Part shown: in pieces, positions 63,311 to 64,000 of the stretch
Layout: the number at the start of each line of letters is the position of its first letter
How positions within the stretch are numbered: position 1 is the first letter of the stretch
Assembly (NCBI RefSeq): GCF_000189635.1
Contig: NW_002476523.1
Coordinates: 62,001 to 126,000, forward strand
DNA length: 64,000 bases
From: Tetrahymena thermophila SB210
Lineage: Eukaryota > Ciliophora > Oligohymenophorea > Hymenostomatida > Tetrahymenidae
Reading direction: 5' to 3'
The notes under the pieces: generated by a model
Databases searched by the model: none
What the model was told of the DNA's origin: nothing
Seen by the model: the letters and a program-made list of their open reading frames with translations, nothing else
Program-made: the position numbers and the translations under genes

Positions 63311-63970
63311 CCTTATTTTATTTAATCTAATAAATTTTATTTGATTTTACTCATCTTTAAATAGAACTATAGAATAATTGTCATCTAACTAGAAAAATCT
63401 TTTAAGATTAATTTGTCTAAAGAGCTGTATGTAATAGATATATATTTTATATTTATAAAAAGACATGCGCGCAAATTCAGAGAGAGAGTATGAACGAAAT
63501 TGCTAAAATATTTTATTTAAAAAAGCTATCTATTATCTATATAATAAAGGAAGAAAATTATTTATTTGTTATGTAAGAAATTTATAGCATAATTTGTATT
63601 TTTTTTAAAACAGAATTGAGCTTTTAATAAGATTTTCTCTTGCTTTATCAATTAATGCATCATCCTTCTTAATTTTATTTGAATTTATAAAATGTATATT
63701 ACTAAAAAGAAAGAAAGAAATGCTGTAATTAAATTCTGTAAAATTAGAAACTTGCTATAAAATTTTTTTAATGGTAAAAATCAAGATTTGAAGATTTACT
63801 GAATAATATCTAAATCTATAAGCTTACAATATATTTGTATTAATTTTTACTAATCCCTTTCCTTAAAATAATTAAGTATAATAAATTTATTTGATTAAAT
63901 TAGATAATTTTTGTAAAAACTATAAAAAAAAGTAAAATTAATTATCATTAAGAATAAAAATAAAGATATA
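63311..63970. other. Intergenic AT-rich sequence
   Basis: Noncoding-looking A/T-rich sequence to near the window end. A short AGAGAGAG-like purine patch occurs near 63478. No telomere-type repeat, so the window end is not a chromosome end by sequence. Confidence 0.5.
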
Positions 63971-64000
63971 TACACATATATATATATATATATATATATA
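63971..64000. repeat. (TA)n microsatellite at window end
   Basis: An alternating TA tract preceded by ACACATA runs to the last base of the window; its full length is unknown. Confidence 0.95.

Noticed and set aside
63971-64000. Chromosome end or telomere
   Set aside because: The tract is plain (TA)n; Tetrahymena telomeres are GGGGTT repeats, which are absent.
1-64000. CRISPR arrays, bacterial operons, ribosome binding sites
   Set aside because: The sequence is eukaryotic, with spliced genes and a ciliate code; the only regular array is the 99-bp coding repeat.

Overview
The window reads as macronuclear DNA of an oligohymenophorean ciliate, most likely Tetrahymena or a close relative. Base composition is very AT-rich. 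Every convincing gene is open only if TAA and TAG are read as glutamine, and each ends in TGA. Introns are AT-rich, mostly 50-400 nt, with GT..AG ends. The gene content is also ciliate-like: a CDPK, an axonemal CFAP, and large lineage-specific membrane and surface proteins. No telomere repeat (GGGGTT), rRNA, tRNA or transposase was found. All exon structures are my own readings. In each multi-exon model listed below the exon lengths sum to a multiple of three, with no internal TGA.

1-11.5 kb (+ strand): C-terminal part of a CAMK-type kinase with a KA1-like tail, a small multi-pass membrane protein, a calcium-dependent protein kinase (CDPK) with four EF-hands and a DWG in place of DFG, and a 901-residue Ser/Gln-rich protein of unknown function with a possible extra 3' exon.

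11.5-22.5 kb (+): a 2,050-residue multi-pass membrane protein with a probable PAS-like module (nine exons), then CFAP99, a ciliary axoneme protein.

22.7-32.7 kb: a ubiquitin-themed island. Two RBR (RING-IBR-RING) E3 ligase genes lie in tandem on the - strand. Beside them on the + strand are two tandem genes encoding three ubiquitin-like domains, the last ending in LRGG as in ubiquitin, fused to a Cys-rich module and a C-terminal RING-like finger. This is the most unusual part of the window.

33.1-43.4 kb (-): a tandem pair of surface proteins of identical predicted length (1,436 aa). Each has a signal peptide, a long beta-helix-like ectodomain, a small Cys-rich stretch and a C-terminal multi-pass membrane domain.

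44.8-57.3 kb (+): a 430-residue membrane protein of unknown family, a confusing stretch with a diverged direct repeat, and a 2,185-residue receptor-like protein. The receptor has 13 near-identical 99-bp Cys-rich (furin-like) repeats, a REJ-like region, a GPS-like motif and C-terminal membrane segments, recalling polycystin-1-type proteins. A small membrane protein with a Cys/Gly/Ser tail follows.

57.3-64 kb (+): a long gap holding a decayed leucine-rich-repeat gene relic, a 764-residue membrane protein of a ciliate family, a broken copy of that gene's last coding segment, and a (TA)n tract at the window end.

The window therefore mixes conserved ciliary and signalling genes with recently duplicated lineage-specific families. 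Two kinds of evidence for ongoing duplication and decay are visible: tandem pairs, and relics that carry TGA codons inside homologous frames.
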